In this document: positions 1 to 10,855 of the stretch, piece after piece
Position numbering within the stretch: position 1 is the first letter of the stretch
How the letters are laid out: each line of letters starts with the position of its first letter
NCBI GenBank assembly: GCA_020747015.1
Contig: JAGTJM010000059.1
Location: 62,001-126,000 of the forward strand
Source: Pyrenochaeta sp. MPI-SDFR-AT-0127
Taxonomy: Eukaryota; Ascomycota; Dothideomycetes; Pleosporales; Cucurbitariaceae
Direction of reading: 5' to 3'
DNA length: 64,000 nt
Notes under the pieces: generated by a model
Seen by the model: the letters and a program-made list of their open reading frames with translations, nothing else
Database searches by the model: none
Told to the model about the DNA's origin: nothing
Program-made: the position numbers and the translations under genes

Positions 1-191
1 AGGTATACATCAATCGCAGTCTTGCTTGTTACTGATGTGGTAAGAACCTTGATGACTGTGTCCAGTGCAGATTAAGGCTTCTGTTGTTAGCTAGCGGGGG
101 TGGCTGTGCTGGACCTTTCGTTCCAGCCCATGAACGACTAAATGAAGCATTTCAATTCAGACATCGAGACCAGATTACATTATCATTGAAA

Positions 192-2850
192 ATGTCTCGA
201 TATACCTACTCCCCGCTTTTGCCGGGACCTGACAGTATCCGCTTGCTTCGTCTGATTCCGCATAAAGACGAGGCTGCCCCTATCCAATGCCGGCTTATGA
301 ACTACACTTTGCAGGCATCGATTAGGAAACCTTGCCCGTATGAGGCTCTATCCTACGTCTGGGGTGACACAAACGAGTCCTTATCCATCTCAATAGATAA
401 TTTTCACTTCTCGGTCACCATAAATCTTTTCGCAGCACTCTCACGACTTCGAGATCGTGATTTTGAGCGCATCATCTGGGTAGATGCCATCTGTATCAAT
501 CAAACAGACGACAAAGAAAAAGAAAGCCAGATACAGTTCATGGCAAAAATTTATAGTCAAGCTAGTAATGTCATCGTCTGGCTCGGAGAAGCAGCAGAGA
601 ATAGCGATCGAGCACTGGAAGATATACGTGTCGCTGCGGCGTATAAGCTTACGAATTCATTATTTCATAAGAACAGTGAGAGATCAATCCTGAGATTGCT
701 TGAGCGACCGTGGTTTCATCGTATCTGGGTGAGTCCTAGCAGACGATCGATGTTCCCACTGAAATCACTGATCTGAAGGCATCAAGGTTCTCCAGGAAGT
801 TGCCGCGGCTCGGCATGTTTTAATGATATGCGGGTCTGCGGAGATTGATGGACACGCGTTTTGTTTAGGGTTAGATGCGTTGAAGCGCATGTACGAAGCT
901 CGCCCTGACTTTGAGGGTATGATTCGTTCAGTGATATATCTTATAAGAGGTGCCATTTTCCGACCAAGACACTGGGCCCATGGGGTTGGTAGGTCATCCC
1001 TACACATTTCGTCACTAGGGGAGCTGATCGACATGTATCATGCGCATAAAGCTACCAAGCGCCACGACAAATTATATGCTCTCATTGGCATGTGCTCAGA
1101 TGATCTTAGTGAAGGTGGTCTGTTGCCTAACTACGAACTCCCATGGGAAGAACTATTTCAACGACTGGTCAAATTCATTATCCATCAGGGGGTTTGGGTA
1201 AAGACGTGGGGCGATGGGGCGATGGCATTAATCAAGAGCAAAGCCTGCATTCTTGGCAAAGTGTCCATAAGTATGGACTCTGCCAGGGAGGAAGGAGTAG
1301 CTATGGATATCACCTTTAACCATTTACCGGAGCAAACGAAATATACAAAAGAGTGGACCACTAGATGGAATCTCCACACTTCGGCCAAATCCATCAAAAA
1401 TGGCGATGTTATCTGTCTTCTTCAAGGAGCTTCAAAACCTACGATTGTTCGACTATATGAAGATTACTGTGCTATTATCGTGATTGCAGTAACTCTCCCA
1501 GAAGATACAAGAATAGATAACAAGTGGCAAGACCTTGCGCAATCAAATGATCTCTTTATACGCGACCTGCTCCTGGTCTGGGACTGGACACGCCCGGCCG
1601 TGGACCCGGGTAACTCAAAATGCAACAGGTTTATGCAAACATATCATCAGGTACCGGAGGATTTAAGGTCCGAAATAGAAGGAGACTTGGCAAGAGCCAC
1701 TCGAATATGGGACATGGGACTAATAAAAGGGGATTTAGGCGACGGTACTGAAGCAGAAGAGAGCATTCGAGAGGCAATACAAGCCTATGAGGAAAAATTC
1801 CAAGTGAAGTCGTCATTTACACCAGCGAGTGTATTCGGTTTAACGCCGCTATCATGGTCTGCGGGAAATGGGCACACCATGATTGTAAAGGTGCTATTGA
1901 CGAAATGTGGTGTCAGTATCAACATAAAAGACAGTCTGAATGGACAGACACCGCTGTATCGCGCGGCCAAAAACGGACATCCGGCTGTAGTGCGGTCTCT
2001 GCTACAGATGGCCAAGGTCGATTTTAACTCCAAGAACGAATATGGATTTACTTCACTATCACGGGCAGCGGAGAATGGGCATGATGCGGTAGTCAAGCTA
2101 CTGCTAGAAAATGGAGAAATTGAAGTGGACTCGAAAGATAAAAACGGAAAGACCCCGCTATATCACGCAGCCAAAAACGGACATCAGGCTGTGGTGAGGT
2201 CCCTACTGCAAACGGTCAAGGTCGATGTCAACTCCAAAAACGAACGTGGATGGACTCCAATATCACGAGCAGCGGAGAATGGACATGACGCGATAGTCAA
2301 GCTACTACTAGAGGATGGAGAAGTTGAAGTTGATTCGAAAGATACGAACGGGTGGACACCGCTTATGTGCGCAGCAGAGAATGGACACGAAACCATAGTG
2401 AAGTTACTGCTCAAAACAGGTAAGGCAGAGGTTGAATCGAAGGACGAAAACTACGGACGAACATCACTATGGCTAGCGGCAGGCAACGGACATGCTGGGG
2501 TTGTAAGGCTGTTGTTAGAGTCTGGCGAGACTGAAGTTGATCGACAGGACGAATACTTTGGACAAACGCCACTGTCATGGGCGGCAGGAAATGGAGAACA
2601 CATTGTAGTGAAGCTGCTGCTTGGGACTGGCAGGGTAGACGTAAACATGAAAGATGAAGATGGACGTACGGCATTATCATGGGCGGCAGAATTTGGGCAC
2701 TACGGCATTGTGGAGAGCCTTCTGGAGACAGGCAAGGTCAAATTTAACCTGGAGCAAGACAACTACGGGCGGACAGCGATATGGAGGGCAAAAAGGAACG
2801 GGCACAATGCCATAGTTGAGCTGCTGTTAGCGAGCGGAGGCTCAAATTGA
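192..2850 (+). CDS. HET-domain protein with ten C-terminal ankyrin repeats
   Basis: Two exons, 192-728 and 787-2850, with a 58-nt intron (GTGAGT...CAAG); product 866 residues. The ATG at 192 opens a typical HET N-terminus. HET hallmarks are ALSYVWGD near residue 50, the IIWVDAICINQ block near 95-105, and RIWVLQEVAAARHVLMICG, which is restored only when the intron is removed. HET domains trigger cell death in heterokaryon incompatibility. Residues from about 530 to the end form ten ankyrin repeats of 33-35 residues, each with a TPL..AA.NGH..VV..LL core, which would serve as the ligand-sensing surface. No NACHT or NB-ARC motif lies between the two parts, so this is a direct HET-ANK fusion. The repeats look recently amplified (see findings). 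The HET assignment is firm; the partner recognised is unknown. Confidence 0.9.
1842..2847 (+). repeat. Coding tandem ankyrin repeat array, about 100-bp period
   Basis: Ten consecutive in-frame units of about 99-105 bp encode the ankyrin repeats of the HET-ANK protein. Units 2-3 (from about 1942) and units 4-5 (from about 2146) are more like each other as pairs than as neighbours: both pairs read AAKNGH..VVRSLL followed by RAAENGHDA.VKLLLE. This points to duplication of a two-repeat block of about 204 bp. Confidence 0.85.
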
Positions 2851-2942
2851 GCTTATTGGGTCATCTGTTAAGAGGGCCACAATTAACGACATGTCTCAAT
2901 TGTTATTCTTTCCTAAAACAAATCTACTTTCACTTCACTATG

Positions 2943-3013
2943 TCAATCCTGCCTCAACCACGCTTCAAACATCCCCGTCCACCCAATCATCGGCAAACCT
3001 ACCGTATCCACTT
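2943..3013 (-). pseudogene. Relic of the 3' end of an alpha/beta-hydrolase gene
   Basis: On the minus strand this stretch reads VDTVGLPMIGWTGMFEAWL and then RQD and a stop. It matches the C-terminus of the intact hydrolase at 6211-7077 (VDTVGLPVSGWTGLCEAWL). The homology starts abruptly at the VDTVG codons, where it meets the G24 tract, and no upstream part of the gene is found beyond the tract. It is therefore a truncated paralogue fragment, not a functional exon. Confidence 0.75.
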
Positions 3014-3037
3014 GGGGGGGGGGGGGGGGGGGGGGGG
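3014..3037 (+). repeat. Homopolymer tract of 24 G
   Basis: Twenty-four consecutive G residues lie exactly at the broken end of the esterase relic. Such a tract can form G-quadruplex structures and is prone to slippage and sequencing error, so its exact length is uncertain. Confidence 0.9.
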
Positions 3038-5140
3038 CGCTCTCCAGTGCGGAGTCTCAATGACTGACGGTCTCTAGCCGGTTTTCGGCGGGATCTTCAG
3101 ACGTTATACCATATCTGGATTGCACGCTAACGCCCAATCATATACAAAGTCAGCGCGACATGCAGACTAAACAGTATATCGGTCGTGCTGAGAGAGGCAG
3201 AGCATGGTGAGTATACGCTTCGTGCGGAAGGCTACGCCGTTGGCTTTATAAGCGGAGAATGTAGTGATAATGAAGTGAGGAGAATGACATGTTGCGGAAT
3301 TTACTCCTTGTTAGGTTCTCTCAAGAAGCGTTAGTGGCTATAAGCCTTGCACCTATACACATTACCTTTTACTGCTTTCACGTAATATGTCTTAGCTCAA
3401 GCTTGTAGACATCCGCAAACTACGCTAGAATGTTTAGTGACCTACATGATTAACCTAGATTTTGTGGCTCCCTTGCCAAAGTTATTAGTGCCTGCCTCTT
3501 TTAGTATTGGTAATATGGCTAAGAACTGCTCAGCCGGGGGGTGCGTATCGACGCGATGGATTGCCTCACGAACGGCGCCTAGGTGATGGTACTTTGGGAT
3601 ACTCTTCTGGACTAATAGGTTGCTCAGCTTCAAGGGGTAACCGAGGCCACCACGCGATGAGAATCACACAAAAAGGCTTATCCAGCGAAATTGTGCCTTG
3701 GCAGGGGAGCAAAGTCTGTGAATAGCAGCTATAGAGGCTCTTCGTGCACGTGGTGATGGGAACAAAAGCGAGGAAGAGGGTGCGCACTGATGACGGTGGT
3801 ATATCTTGAGGACGCTGCGGCATGGCTAGGTGGAACGCGCGTACGTATTATGAACAAGGGGAAACACTGGACTCTGAATAGTTCTCGTATTATGCGGCAT
3901 AAGAGAGCATTGTTATGAAATATGATGCCGAGAACTTGGAATGGATTCAGTGGGGTCACTTGCTTGCCAAGCACGTTAGTTGCGCTTGAAAGGAAGGTTG
4001 TTTTCTGTTCGAGGATGCTCGTATTGAAGAACATACTTCGTCATATCTTCGCGGAGAAAGACCACAGAATAGGTTAAAACTGGGTACTTTGACAAGAACA
4101 ATATTAGACTCGTAGGGGTTCTAATGACGCTGCAACAACCGGACGGCGTAGCTAGCCGATGAGCATGGGCGATAGAAAGCTTTGATCAATGAAAGTATTG
4201 GGAGTATGACATAAGAATTAAATGCTGAGCTTCGATTTGAATCCATCTCTCTATTAGGCAACTAGACACCTTTGTGATCACGGCCTTGACCCTTCAGCAA
4301 GAAAGCAGAAATGTTCATATCAGCCAGCAGTGGTAAAATGCTCCGCCCACGGGCTTTTGCGCTCGTCTCTTTTACTTAATCAATCATAGGGGTAAGACTT
4401 CTCTAAAGTTACTGACTGCTCACCGCAAGATTCATCCTTACACCAGATTAATTTGCTCAATTTCAATAAGCTAGCAGGGGTTATCGGAACCGTAATGGAG
4501 AAGTAAATTCTTGCTGTGGAGGACTGCATTTTTCCCGCAGATCCACAGAAGGAACGATACTATCCCTAGCCAATAGTAGTAGCTGAAAAGCGTCAAATGA
4601 AGTCTTGCATAGAGGTGGATCTACCGTATCCAAGAGTATCCGGGTGGCGCCGACCCGGCTAGCTACTCACAACTTTAGTGGGTTTTTACATGATGTCAAT
4701 CACAGTACATGAGATATCACGAAAAAGACTCGTTATAATGATATACAGCAAATATCTACTCAAAGGTGGTCATAGTTCAGACGGAACATGTTCTGCCTTG
4801 CGAGCATGGTCTGGCGTAAGGGCATGCCGATACCGTCGATACTTTTGCTGAGAGTGATCATACCACGTCAATTTGCACATGCCAATTAGAAAACATGTAT
4901 TAATCGCAAAACCTGGCGACTGTTTCGGGATTCCTATCCAAACCATGTAAGTCAATACCCTTTACCTCGCCTCGTTGCAGTCGGCCCTTTGCTTAGCTTT
5001 ACGCTATCAAGTGTTACCTCGTATCTTGCTTGGCGAAGCTAGGGCCGCGCCGTTGCATTCAATATATGTACCCACTGTACAAGAATAGTATACACCATAG
5101 ATCAGTATAGAGGTCTATGACGTTGATTTTTGACGCGCGA
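3038..5140. other. Gene-poor interval, no supported gene
   Basis: About 2.1 kb with only short frames interrupted by stops on both strands. No protein family, tRNA or terminal inverted repeats were recognised. Together with the adjacent hydrolase relic and G tract it looks like degenerate or rearranged sequence, possibly old transposon debris, but no transposase or reverse-transcriptase motif could be read. Confidence 0.5.
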
Positions 5141-5145
5141 GTAGG

Positions 5146-5152
5146 TATAAAG
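5146..5152 (+). promoter_or_regulatory. TATA box of the small secreted protein gene
   Basis: TATAAAG lies 136 bp upstream of the ATG at 5288 and is followed by a C/T-rich leader (ACCTGCACCGCACAGC and CACTCGCTCACCTC). The position suits a fungal TATA element with a 5' leader of roughly 100 nt. Confidence 0.55.
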
Positions 5153-5287
5153 GCATGCCTTTGAGCCCCCGTTTACCTGCACCGCACAGCGCATCCAGCT
5201 TCAGCCTTTTACACTCGCTCACCTCGATTATCAAAAGCCAATAACCTCAACGATCATATTATTGCTATCTTTAAGTAATCAACGACA

Positions 5288-5745
5288 ATGCGCCTCTCCG
5301 TCCTCTCTTTCGTCGGCCTTGCTTCCGCCGCCGCTGTTGTTCCCCGCGCTGATTACGGCTACTGGGATGTCTCTCTGAAGATCAATTCCGGTGCCAACGG
5401 CTGGCATACTGAGGCTATTAACGCAACGTTCAACAGCAGCGATCTGTCTGGACCTATCTCGGCCAGCTGTGAATATATCCACGATCCTCAGGCGGATATC
5501 AAAGACACTAAAGTTTGCACTGATGGGTTTGAGTGGAGCCGTGGCCTTGACAGTAAGTGACTCGTTAGATGTGCATTAGATAAATTAACGGATTCCTAGC
5601 GATCTCCCTTACGCAAACGGTGGAACTTTCGGGTGAGCAGGTCACTGTACGCGGTGAGGGAGAGCTTGTGCTTAAGTGTGGACCTGTTACTGGAAGGAAC
5701 TGCGAGGGAGCGTCCCGCATCGATGTCTCTACCGCTACTGCTTGA
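5288..5745 (+). CDS. Small secreted four-cysteine protein, AA1-like (Alt a 1 type) effector candidate
   Basis: Exons 5288-5552 and 5600-5745, with a 47-nt intron (GTAAGT...CCTAG); product 136 residues. The N-terminus MRLSVLSFVGLASAAAVVPRA is a clear signal peptide followed by a possible Kex2-like processing site. The mature protein is short and rich in beta-forming residues. It has four cysteines (SCEY, VCTDG, KCGP, NCEG) and one N-glycosylation sequon (NAT). Size, spacing and the KINSGANGWHTEAINATF-type strand pattern resemble the AA1-like/Alt a 1 beta-barrel family, often called hypersensitive-response-inducing proteins in plant-associated Dothideomycetes. The family call is an inference from pattern; secretion is well supported. 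It lies alone beside a gene-poor block, as effector genes often do. Confidence 0.7.
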
Positions 5746-6210
5746 ATATACAAGTGGAAGGATTATTAAAATGGGCAATCAAAGACTTCAATATCCAGAT
5801 AGCTTTGACATATAATGTATCTCACAGCCCGCTGTCTGTATCAATCCTCAACTAAATCTGTACAGACTTCTTTTAAATCGCGATCGTATTTCAAATTTCG
5901 CTTACTACTCTAGAACATAGAATAGCTTATAATATATTCTATTGGCTATTAAAATAGACTACACATAGTTTAATGATAGATATTCAGATACTTGCGATTG
6001 ATTTGAAGTGAAATGACGGCGATTTGGGGAGTAAACCATGCATCAGGATCCCACTATTCAGTGTGGAAGATTCGGGCACAACGACATAGTTCAGCCACTA
6101 GCATACAGACACTCATGTTAATCGTACTTTATCATCTGTCATAACACAATAGCAATCGATATACTTTCTCTATTAAATTGGATTTTCCCTGAACCACACT
6201 CCTTTTCGCT
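5746..6210. other. Intergenic, AT-rich, no gene
   Basis: This 465-bp convergent interval separates the secreted protein gene from the 3' end of the hydrolase gene. It holds AT-rich sequence suited to two 3' UTRs; no conserved frame was seen. Confidence 0.6.
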
Positions 6211-7077
6211 TCATCCCAGCAACCCAGCCTGTCCCAACCACGCCTCACAGAGCCCCGTCCACCCACTGACCGGCAGTCCTACTGTATCTACTCCAAACCC
6301 ATGCGGCGCATCAGCAAAAACATGCAGTTCCACACTTCCCCCTGTTTTGCTCACGCCCTCGGCAAGGCGATACGCATTGACCACTGGCACTACGGGGTCG
6401 TTTCCGCTATACACGATGAACGTCGGCGGTGCTGGGCTTTTGAGCTGAACATCGGGTTGGAGTGCATCATACAGAGCTTGTTTCTCGACTGGGGGGAGCG
6501 CCGGTTTGTTAGGGATGATCTGGCGACCGACGGCGTTTGTCGATATAGGACCGTACCCGATGATTGCAAAGTCCAGATTCGGAATTGCTTTGCCTTTCTC
6601 GCTCTCTGGTTCGGTCCAGGTTTGTGGGTACTCTGCGACCAGCGCTGCGGCCAGATGTCCGCCTGAACTTAATCCACAGACTCCGACTCCATTTCCTGCG
6701 AAACCCTTCTCTTCAATAATCCTCAGCGCCCGTCGCGCATCGTCTAGTGGCGCCTGTGGACTCGATTGAGCATTGGGGAATCGATGTACTAGTACGAATG
6801 CGTTGAAGCCCAGCTTTGTGAACCATCGGGCTACTTGTATTCCTTCGCGGCCGACCATGAGTTCAATATAACCACCTCCACCGCAGATTACCACAGCTTT
6901 ATCTTTTGAGTTTGGCTTTTGAGATTTGTATCCAAAGAGCCATGGACGAGCGACAGAAGCGACTACTGCTTTGTCGATGCCTACATCCGAGGAATTCACG
7001 GAAAAGGCACCTTCAATTGGCTCACTATCCCATAGTGGCCATGCGAAGTCAGCATTGAATGATTTTAAGGCGTCCAT
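6211..7077 (-). CDS. Alpha/beta hydrolase, acetyl-esterase/BD-FAE type
   Basis: Single exon, 288 residues from the ATG at 7077; a longer upstream frame lacks family features. It carries the oxyanion motif VVICGGGGYIEL near residues 62-73, the nucleophile elbow GLSSGG (Ser137), the acid region SGNDPVVP (Asp227) and the histidine in DAPHGFG (His259). It also has the FVLVHRFP and LDDARRALR segments typical of bacterial-type acetyl-xylan-esterase-like hydrolases. These enzymes cleave short acyl esters, often on sugars. No signal peptide is seen, so the protein is probably cytosolic. A relic of a paralogue's 3' end lies at 2943-3013. The substrate is unknown. Confidence 0.85.
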   Translation of the reverse strand: MDALKSFNADFAWPLWDSEPIEGAFSVNSSDVGIDKAVVASVARPWLFGYKSQKPNSKDKAVVICGGGGYIELMVGREGIQVARWFTKLGFNAFVLVHRFPNAQSSPQAPLDDARRALRIIEEKGFAGNGVGVCGLSSGGHLAAALVAEYPQTWTEPESEKGKAIPNLDFAIIGYGPISTNAVGRQIIPNKPALPPVEKQALYDALQPDVQLKSPAPPTFIVYSGNDPVVPVVNAYRLAEGVSKTGGSVELHVFADAPHGFGVDTVGLPVSGWTGLCEAWLGQAGLLG

Positions 7078-7476
7078 GGCGTTGATCTGAATGTTAGCTA
7101 TACGGAATCGGCGCCGTGGATGTGCGAAAATCAAGCTTCTTATATGGATTCCGCTTCGCTGCATCTTTGGCCCGAGGCACCGAGGAGACTTGAATCTCTA
7201 AGCAATTATATTCAAAAAGTTGAAAACTTTGCGAGAGTGCTGTACTCGTATATCTAACCGTTCCGCCCATGATATCATATGCTTCCGTCATAAAAGCAAA
7301 AAAAAGCCATTCTATGCGCTAATTCAAGAAATCTGACCTTCAATCAAGATGAATACCGACGCCGATTGTGCCCTAATTACTCGGATTTAATATATTGATC
7401 TTCGCTTGAGCTTGTTTCTAAGTAGAGTCAGTAGACTGTTCGCACACACCATCTTTCACCAATCACACATGTTGAC
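7078..7476. other. Intergenic, promoter of the hydrolase
   Basis: This 399-bp interval lies between two genes on the minus strand: upstream of the hydrolase and downstream of the coiled-coil protein gene. No further gene was recognised. The first part is open in frame with the hydrolase but reads like leader sequence. Confidence 0.5.
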
Positions 7477-10398
7477 TTACGTAGCAGCCCAGCTCCTCCT
7501 GCTCACCGGCCTCACCGCATCATCGCCTGTGGAGGTCTTTGGTCGTTCATCGTCCTTTGCTTGTTGGGTCGCGTAGTAACGTGGCGTGTTCTTCCTCGAA
7601 TTTGGTGGTCTGGCACTATTTGCAGTGGTAGCTGGTATGTGAGTAGCTTCTTGGGTTACAGGCTTAGCTAGCGCGGACAATGGAGTCGCAGTCTTAGGTC
7701 GAAGAAAGAGGTTCTTCTCCTTGGGCGCAAGTGCATTACGCATCCGTGATCTATCCAAATCACTCGCTTCGTCCCTGGCCGCCTTGGTTTCCACTACCTT
7801 ATCTGCTTCTGTGTCCTTCCTCACAATTCTCTTCATCAGATCCTTAAGCCCGAGACTCTTCCTTCGCATAGCTTTCGTCTCTCTCAGCTCGGGTGGCGGA
7901 ACATCATTTGATATTAGACTCCATCTGTTCGGAGTGCTTTCGCTTCTCAGATGCCTCCTTGGAGTCATTTGTATACTTTCGTTGCTTTTAGACTCAACTA
8001 CCACAGGCATGGGGGACAAAGATTCCACGGGAGTTCGTTCATCTGAAGGTCTCGTTAGTGCTGGGCTCAATTCCTGGATGAGCGTCGCACCACTTGATCG
8101 TGCAGATGTGCGGTCCGCGGAAACAACGCGTTGGCGAGTTCGTTGCGATGCGAGGCGCTCGTGGTCAAGCATAAGCTGTTGTTTCGTCGCTTGAAGTTCG
8201 GTCACAGACTGCTTCAATCGTTCAATCTCGTCTTGATCCTGAGTGTGAAAGCCGATCGCGGCATCGACTTCACCCTTGAGATCTTTGGCGTGTTGATCTT
8301 TGTCTGCAATAGTGCTCTTGAGCAGCTTGATTTCATCCTGTTTGGCTGCTAGAGCTTCACGACTTTCTTGTAGTTGTCCTTCCATGCGCTGGAAGTGTAC
8401 ACGGTGCACAACGCTCGGACGGGCGGTCTCCATGTCGTCATTGATGGCTCTCTCTAGCCTGACTTGCTCTCTAAGATTCTCCATGTCCTGTGCGGCTGCA
8501 AACAATTTGACATTAGCGTCACGCAATCTCTTTTCAAGCGCCTCTACCTCTGCATATAATCGCAAATTGTCTTCTTGGGCCGTGTCAAACATCGCTTCAA
8601 GCTCTTTCGTATCGTGTTCATCCTCGTCGATGGTGGGCAATCGACCAGAAATATCTTGAAGCCGCCCTTGACTCTCTGCTTCCGACAATTTCACGGTCAA
8701 TTCCTGGAGCTGCTCCTTTGTCTGCGCATGCTGTTCCCGCTCTTCCTTGAGGGACGCCTGGATCTTCTTGGAAATATCCCATGCTCTTTGTAGCTCTGCT
8801 TGTTGATTGACTACAGCATCTGCGGCCTTGGTAGCAGCAGCGAGATCTTCTTGAAGTTTAGCAATCAGTGCATCTTTCTCTTCTTCAGTTTCTGGGGAGC
8901 GTTTGCCCTTCCGTATCCTCAGAAGCCTCACTTCCAGCGCATGATCACCATCTTCCTCCGGCTTCGTCTCGTGGCCAAATTTGGGACTTGCTTGACGATC
9001 CATGAAAGAGAGTCGATCCTTTAATAGCTTTAATTGGGCGTCCTTGACTTCGATGGTGGCCTTTTGCTGACGGTACATGTCATCCAACTTGGCGTCGCGC
9101 TCCTTGATGTACTTCTCTTTCTGCTCGTTGCCTTTTCGCAGAGCAAACAATTCGATATCCTTGCGGTAGACGATTGCCTGGTGATCCCTTCCTAAAACCT
9201 GCTTGACCGTCTTAAGCTCTTCGCGCAAACTGGAGTACTCTGCGAAAGTCTGGTTGAGGGTTTCACGCGCATTATGAAGCTCCTCTTTTGCGCTCCGCAG
9301 CTGCACCTCTTTAGCCTTGTTGGCCGTTCTCAGCTGAGTGAGAGTTGATTGGAGTCGCACGATCTCTCTGTCTTTGGAGTCGGTTGGAGCTGGTTTTGTG
9401 TCCAAAACCCCTGATTGCGAGGCTAATGTGGGCCCATGGGCTCCGGGCTCGAAGATCTCCTTTTTTAGGACAGACGCACAGTCCGATTTGCCCAGAGACG
9501 AGTTGGTTTGGGCCAGTGGAGTTTCAATAACCGACGGTTTCTGGCGTTGGATTTTTGATTCGTCGCACTCAGTAGCGCCCGCAGCCTCGTCGTCTGAAGA
9601 CCGCTGAAACACGTCAAACGCGACCATGACTAACACTGCGACTAACAAATCGCGCGTGTCGAACCCGTAATTTGCGAAACTGGCAAGTGCAGTGAAATGC
9701 AGCACTGTCGTGATTCCTGTTTGATGTCTGCTCGCCCAAGGACCCGCAAATTGGTGGAGGCTCAGAACGCAGATGGCGGGTAGGGCTGCGGTAATAGTAA
9801 CCGAGAGGACCCGATAAAAAGGAAGACACGATATCCAGTGGCGTACGTGGTTTCCGATGCGCTCTTCAAAAGCAACGTTTATCAAGTTGATAATATCGCG
9901 TGTTTGTTCTGTGAATTGATGCGCAAGAGCTGCTCCTGACTCGTCACCTGTATAAAGAAATCAGCAATCAAGAATACTGGGGAATTTATTGAAAGCACTG
10001 GGAGCAAAGTGGACTGTTCAATCCAGGTACGTTCACGCATTTAGCCCACTTCGGGCTAGTGTGTACAAACAAGCGGGTGTGCGGATATTTTTCGGACCAT
10101 GACAGGTATGCTGCAAGAAAAAGGAGGGTGTATTGCGCCGCTGATGATTTGACTTACTTGATTTGGAGGCGATAGAAACAAGATTCAAAGATTTTTGGGG
10201 GCTATACGATGATAGAGTCCTCTTGAAGGCGGGGATGGATGGCAAAACTGTGGAGAAGATGTGCTGATCGATTTCCGGAATGAACGGGTTTTTAGAGACA
10301 TAGAAGTATGTGCCAGGTAAGATGATGATCAAACCAGCCGCTACAGACAATGGATGGTGTTGTGCATACTCTCGAATGTCATCAAACACTATGTTCAT
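7477..10398 (-). CDS. Membrane-anchored long coiled-coil protein of unknown function
   Basis: Exon 1 is 10398-10158 and exon 2 is 9947-7477, joined across a 210-nt intron (GTAAGT...ATACAG) that splits an AGT codon; product 903 residues. Several hydrophobic stretches lie near the N-terminus: SVAAGLIIILPGTYFYV at about 20-36, then TITAALPAICVLSL, a third around VLHFTALASF, and LLVAVLVMVAF. A long heptad-rich, Glu/Lys/Gln-rich coiled coil follows, from about residue 180 to 630. The C-terminal 200 residues are basic, Ser/Thr/Pro-rich and probably disordered. The architecture suggests a membrane tether or scaffold facing the cytosol. No named family was recognised. The intron is long for this window and contains a 27-codon stretch that is open in the incoming frame, so a middle exon is conceivable, though its downstream phase does not fit. 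Confidence 0.7.
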
Positions 10399-10855
10399 TA
10401 TGGTGCAAGCCAAGGTTCGAAGAATGGCTGCAAGGTGAGACCAGGAAACAAAGAAGTTCAAAAGGTGGGAATTCGAACAAACTCGTTGTTTGCATCACTA
10501 TTCGCTTTCAAAAGGTGCGCCGGAGGGCGGTTATGGGTATGGCAAGGGAGCTCGTGATAATCGTTTCCATTAAAGTTGACGCAAGGATGCACAAGTCATG
10601 CTATTGGGCGAATGTATGAAATAAAAGGTGGAGTGAGCAACATCTTGCAATTCCACCAAGAGCCGACAGGAACAGGAACTGAGTAGGGGAGGGTCTTGAA
10701 TTAAAGGAGAAATACGCATGAATGACCAAATGACGTGTGGAAATGCAAATGACCTAACGCCATGCTGAAATGCTTCCGAGAAGGATATCGCAGCAAAAGT
10801 AAAGGGTGAAGTGGCAGGGATCCAACAGAATGGGCAAGCCGGAAGCCCATGTGGC
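10399..10855. other. Intergenic, no gene
   Basis: This 457-bp interval lies between the coiled-coil gene start and the 3' end of the protease gene. It serves as promoter and 3' UTR space; no coding pattern was recognised. Confidence 0.6.

Noticed and set aside
3038..5140. Transposon in the gene-poor block
   Set aside because: No transposase, reverse transcriptase, terminal repeats or target-site duplication could be identified by eye; only degenerate short frames are present.
10033..10461. Separate 142-codon gene on the minus strand
   Set aside because: It contains the first exon of the coiled-coil protein read through its donor; residues after SASK-type sequence are intron translation.
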